DNA from: Nitrosomonas sp. Nm166
GTDB lineage: Bacteria; Pseudomonadota; Gammaproteobacteria; Burkholderiales; Nitrosomonadaceae
Assembly (NCBI RefSeq): GCF_900112825.1
Contig: NZ_FONE01000022.1
Location: 1-49,129, forward strand
Reading direction: 5' to 3'
DNA: 49,129 bases
The position numbers were made by a program, and so were the translations under genes. Of the stretch, positions 47,631 to 49,129 are shown in pieces (positions within the stretch are counted from its first letter, which is position 1; the number at the start of each line of letters is the position of its first letter). The notes below the pieces were generated by a model, which was not told the origin of the DNA, did no database searches, and saw only the letters and a program-made list of their open reading frames with translations.

Positions 47631-48962
47631 CTAAATCATTGTGGCAAAAAGATCATGTGCATCTGAATCGGTGATTTCAACTTCAATAAAATCGCCGGGT
47701 TGTGCATTGACGGCATTTTCCACATAAACCAGCCCATCGATTTCTGGCGCATCAGCGCTACTTCTGGCAATCATCTCGTCCTCAGTCAGTTCGTCAATCA
47801 TTACGGTCATTCTTTGACCTATTTTTTCTGCCAAGCGCTGGCGGCTGATTTCTTCCTGCAATTGCATAAAGCGTTCACGGCGATCTTCCTTGAGCTCTTC
47901 CGGTACAGGATCGAGTAACTGATTGGCTGCCGCGCCTTCCACCGGTGAATAAGCAAAACATCCGACGCGATCCAGTTGAGCTTCCCGCAAGAAATCTAAT
48001 AATTCTTCAAATTCCGCTTCGGTTTCACCGGGGAAACCCACGATGAAGGTACTGCGCAATGTGATCTCAGGACAGATCTTTCGCCATTGCTGGATACGCG
48101 CCAGATTATTCTCGGCATTGGCTGGTCGTTTCATGGCTTTCAGGATACGTGGATTGGCGTGCTGAAATGGCACATCCAGATAAGGCAGTATTTTGCCTTC
48201 CGCCATAAGTGGAATCACATCATCCACATGCGGATAGGGGTAGACATAATGCAATCGCACCCACACCCCTAATGTACCTAAAGCCTGTGCGAGCTCGGTC
48301 AGCCGGGTCTTAATCGGTGTGCCTTGCCAGAAGCCGGTGCGATATTTCACGTCAACGCCGTAAGCGCTAGTATCCTGAGAAATAATTAACAATTCCTTCA
48401 CACCAGCATTAACCAGATGTTCCGCTTCCTGCATGACCTGATGAATTGGTCGACTTACCAAATCACCGCGCATTGAAGGGATGATACAAAACGTGCAGCG
48501 ATGATTGCAGCCCTCAGAAATTTTTACATACGCGTAATGTTTGGGTGTCAGCCGGATTCCCTGCGGCGGTATCAGACTGGTATAAGGATCATGGGGTTGC
48601 GGCAAATGCGTATGGATTGCGGACATGACTTCCGGCAGTGCATGGGGTCCGGTAACAGCCAATACCTGAGGATGGGCTTTTTTTACCACATCTCCATCCT
48701 CCTTGGCACCCAAACAGCCAGTGACAATGACTTTACCGTTTTCAGCTAACGCTTCGCCGATCGCATCCAGTGATTCCTCAACGGCACTATCAATAAAACC
48801 GCAGGTATTCACCACCACCAAATCGGCATCTTCATACGAAGGGGATATTTCATAACCCTCAGCCCGTAACTGTGTCAGAATTTGCTCGGAATCAACCAGT
48901 GCTTTTGGGCAACCTAAGGAAATAAAACCAACTTTTTGTGCAATATGTTTAGATGATGACAT
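47631..48962 (-). CDS. rimO: Ribosomal protein S12 methylthiotransferase
   Basis: A 443-residue radical-SAM enzyme that adds a methylthio group to the conserved Asp of ribosomal protein S12. The N-terminal domain binds one 4Fe-4S cluster through Cys18 ([11 protein letters not shown]), Cys54 (VVNTCGFID) and Cys83 (VTGCLGAKE). The radical-SAM site is CNHRCTFC (Cys152, Cys156, Cys159) in [25 protein letters not shown] domain ends the protein (about 375-443). ALVDSEQIL and [11 protein letters not shown] separate RimO from MiaB. It is the first gene of the leftward rimO-earP-efp group, and it needs two clusters from machinery such as the nearby Suf system. Confidence 0.96.
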   Translation of the reverse strand: MSSSKHIAQKVGFISLGCPKALVDSEQILTQLRAEGYEISPSYEDADLVVVNTCGFIDSAVEESLDAIGEALAENGKVIVTGCLGAKEDGDVVKKAHPQVLAVTGPHALPEVMSAIHTHLPQPHDPYTSLIPPQGIRLTPKHYAYVKISEGCNHRCTFCIIPSMRGDLVSRPIHQVMQEAEHLVNAGVKELLIISQDTSAYGVDVKYRTGFWQGTPIKTRLTELAQALGTLGVWVRLHYVYPYPHVDDVIPLMAEGKILPYLDVPFQHANPRILKAMKRPANAENNLARIQQWRKICPEITLRSTFIVGFPGETEAEFEELLDFLREAQLDRVGCFAYSPVEGAAANQLLDPVPEELKEDRRERFMQLQEEISRQRLAEKIGQRMTVMIDELTEDEMIARSSADAPEIDGLVYVENAVNAQPGDFIEVEITDSDAHDLFATMI

Positions 48963-49129
48963 GTAGTTAAAAAGGATAAAGGTATTAAATTAAGTAAATG
49001 TTGAATTTTATCTGATATGGGAGTGCAATTTTTATTTTGAGTCCGAAAAGGTGTTGTTTAAAATAATTTTATGAGAACATGTTAAGAGAAAGATAAATTC
49101 TGCCGCATGCCCTGATATTTAATGATTGG

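Overview
The window looks like chromosome of a betaproteobacterium of the Nitrosomonas type. This is inference. It rests on exosortase-A-associated genes, an EF-P with arginine at the modified position beside earP, a hybrid isc/suf operon, and the overall gene style. No ammonia-oxidation marker gene lies in the window, so the genus is not proven.

Layout. 0-3.8 kb: the end of an alginate-export-type outer-membrane protein, an alpha/beta hydrolase, a divergent LpxK-like protein, a DUF4126/SHOCT membrane protein and a universal stress protein. 3.9-9.9 kb: a membrane-anchored MutS-family ATPase, divergent from a four-gene MacAB-like ABC export operon (adaptor, ATPase, two permeases). 9.9-15.5 kb: a tight leftward operon of an exosortase-associated acyltransferase, a small PstS-like periplasmic protein, an outer-membrane barrel and a sensor GGDEF/EAL protein. 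16.0-18.8 kb: two more exosortase-A-associated genes (PLP decarboxylase and AMP ligase). 19.0-20.7 kb: gltX, then tRNA-Ala(GGC) and tRNA-Glu(TTC) behind a near-consensus promoter. 20.7-23.9 kb: decayed insertion sequences (IS1595, IS21, IS5 types) around an intact DUF1264 lipoprotein, plus a broken DUF2892 gene. 23.9-33.5 kb: a small secreted Ser/Pro/Asn-rich protein, an aconitase with a long insertion, galU and galE, a DHH-family protein, and cysD-cysNC for sulfate activation. 33.5-35.4 kb: two broken IS5-family transposases. 35.7-42.7 kb: iscR, an A-type carrier, sufBCDSU and an Nfu-type protein, ending at a clear terminator. 43-45.7 kb: a broken HTH gene, a diheme cytochrome c of different base composition and an unrecognised small protein. 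45.8-49.0 kb: rimO, earP and efp, leftward.

How the parts fit. The acyltransferase, decarboxylase and ligase, together with galU/galE and the alginate-export-like protein, point to exopolysaccharide and exosortase-linked envelope work. The c-di-GMP protein co-transcribed with the acyltransferase is a plausible control point. The Fe-S operon is headed by two tandem IscR type-1-like sites that overlap a strong promoter, which predicts feedback control by cluster status. rimO, earP and efp form a translation-quality group (S12 methylthiolation and EF-P arginine rhamnosylation).

Most promising for novelty: the acyltransferase/PstS-like/porin/GGDEF-EAL operon, the LpxK-like protein with its catalytic motifs replaced, the membrane MutS protein, the aconitase insertion, and a perfect UUCG-loop hairpin inside the acyltransferase gene.
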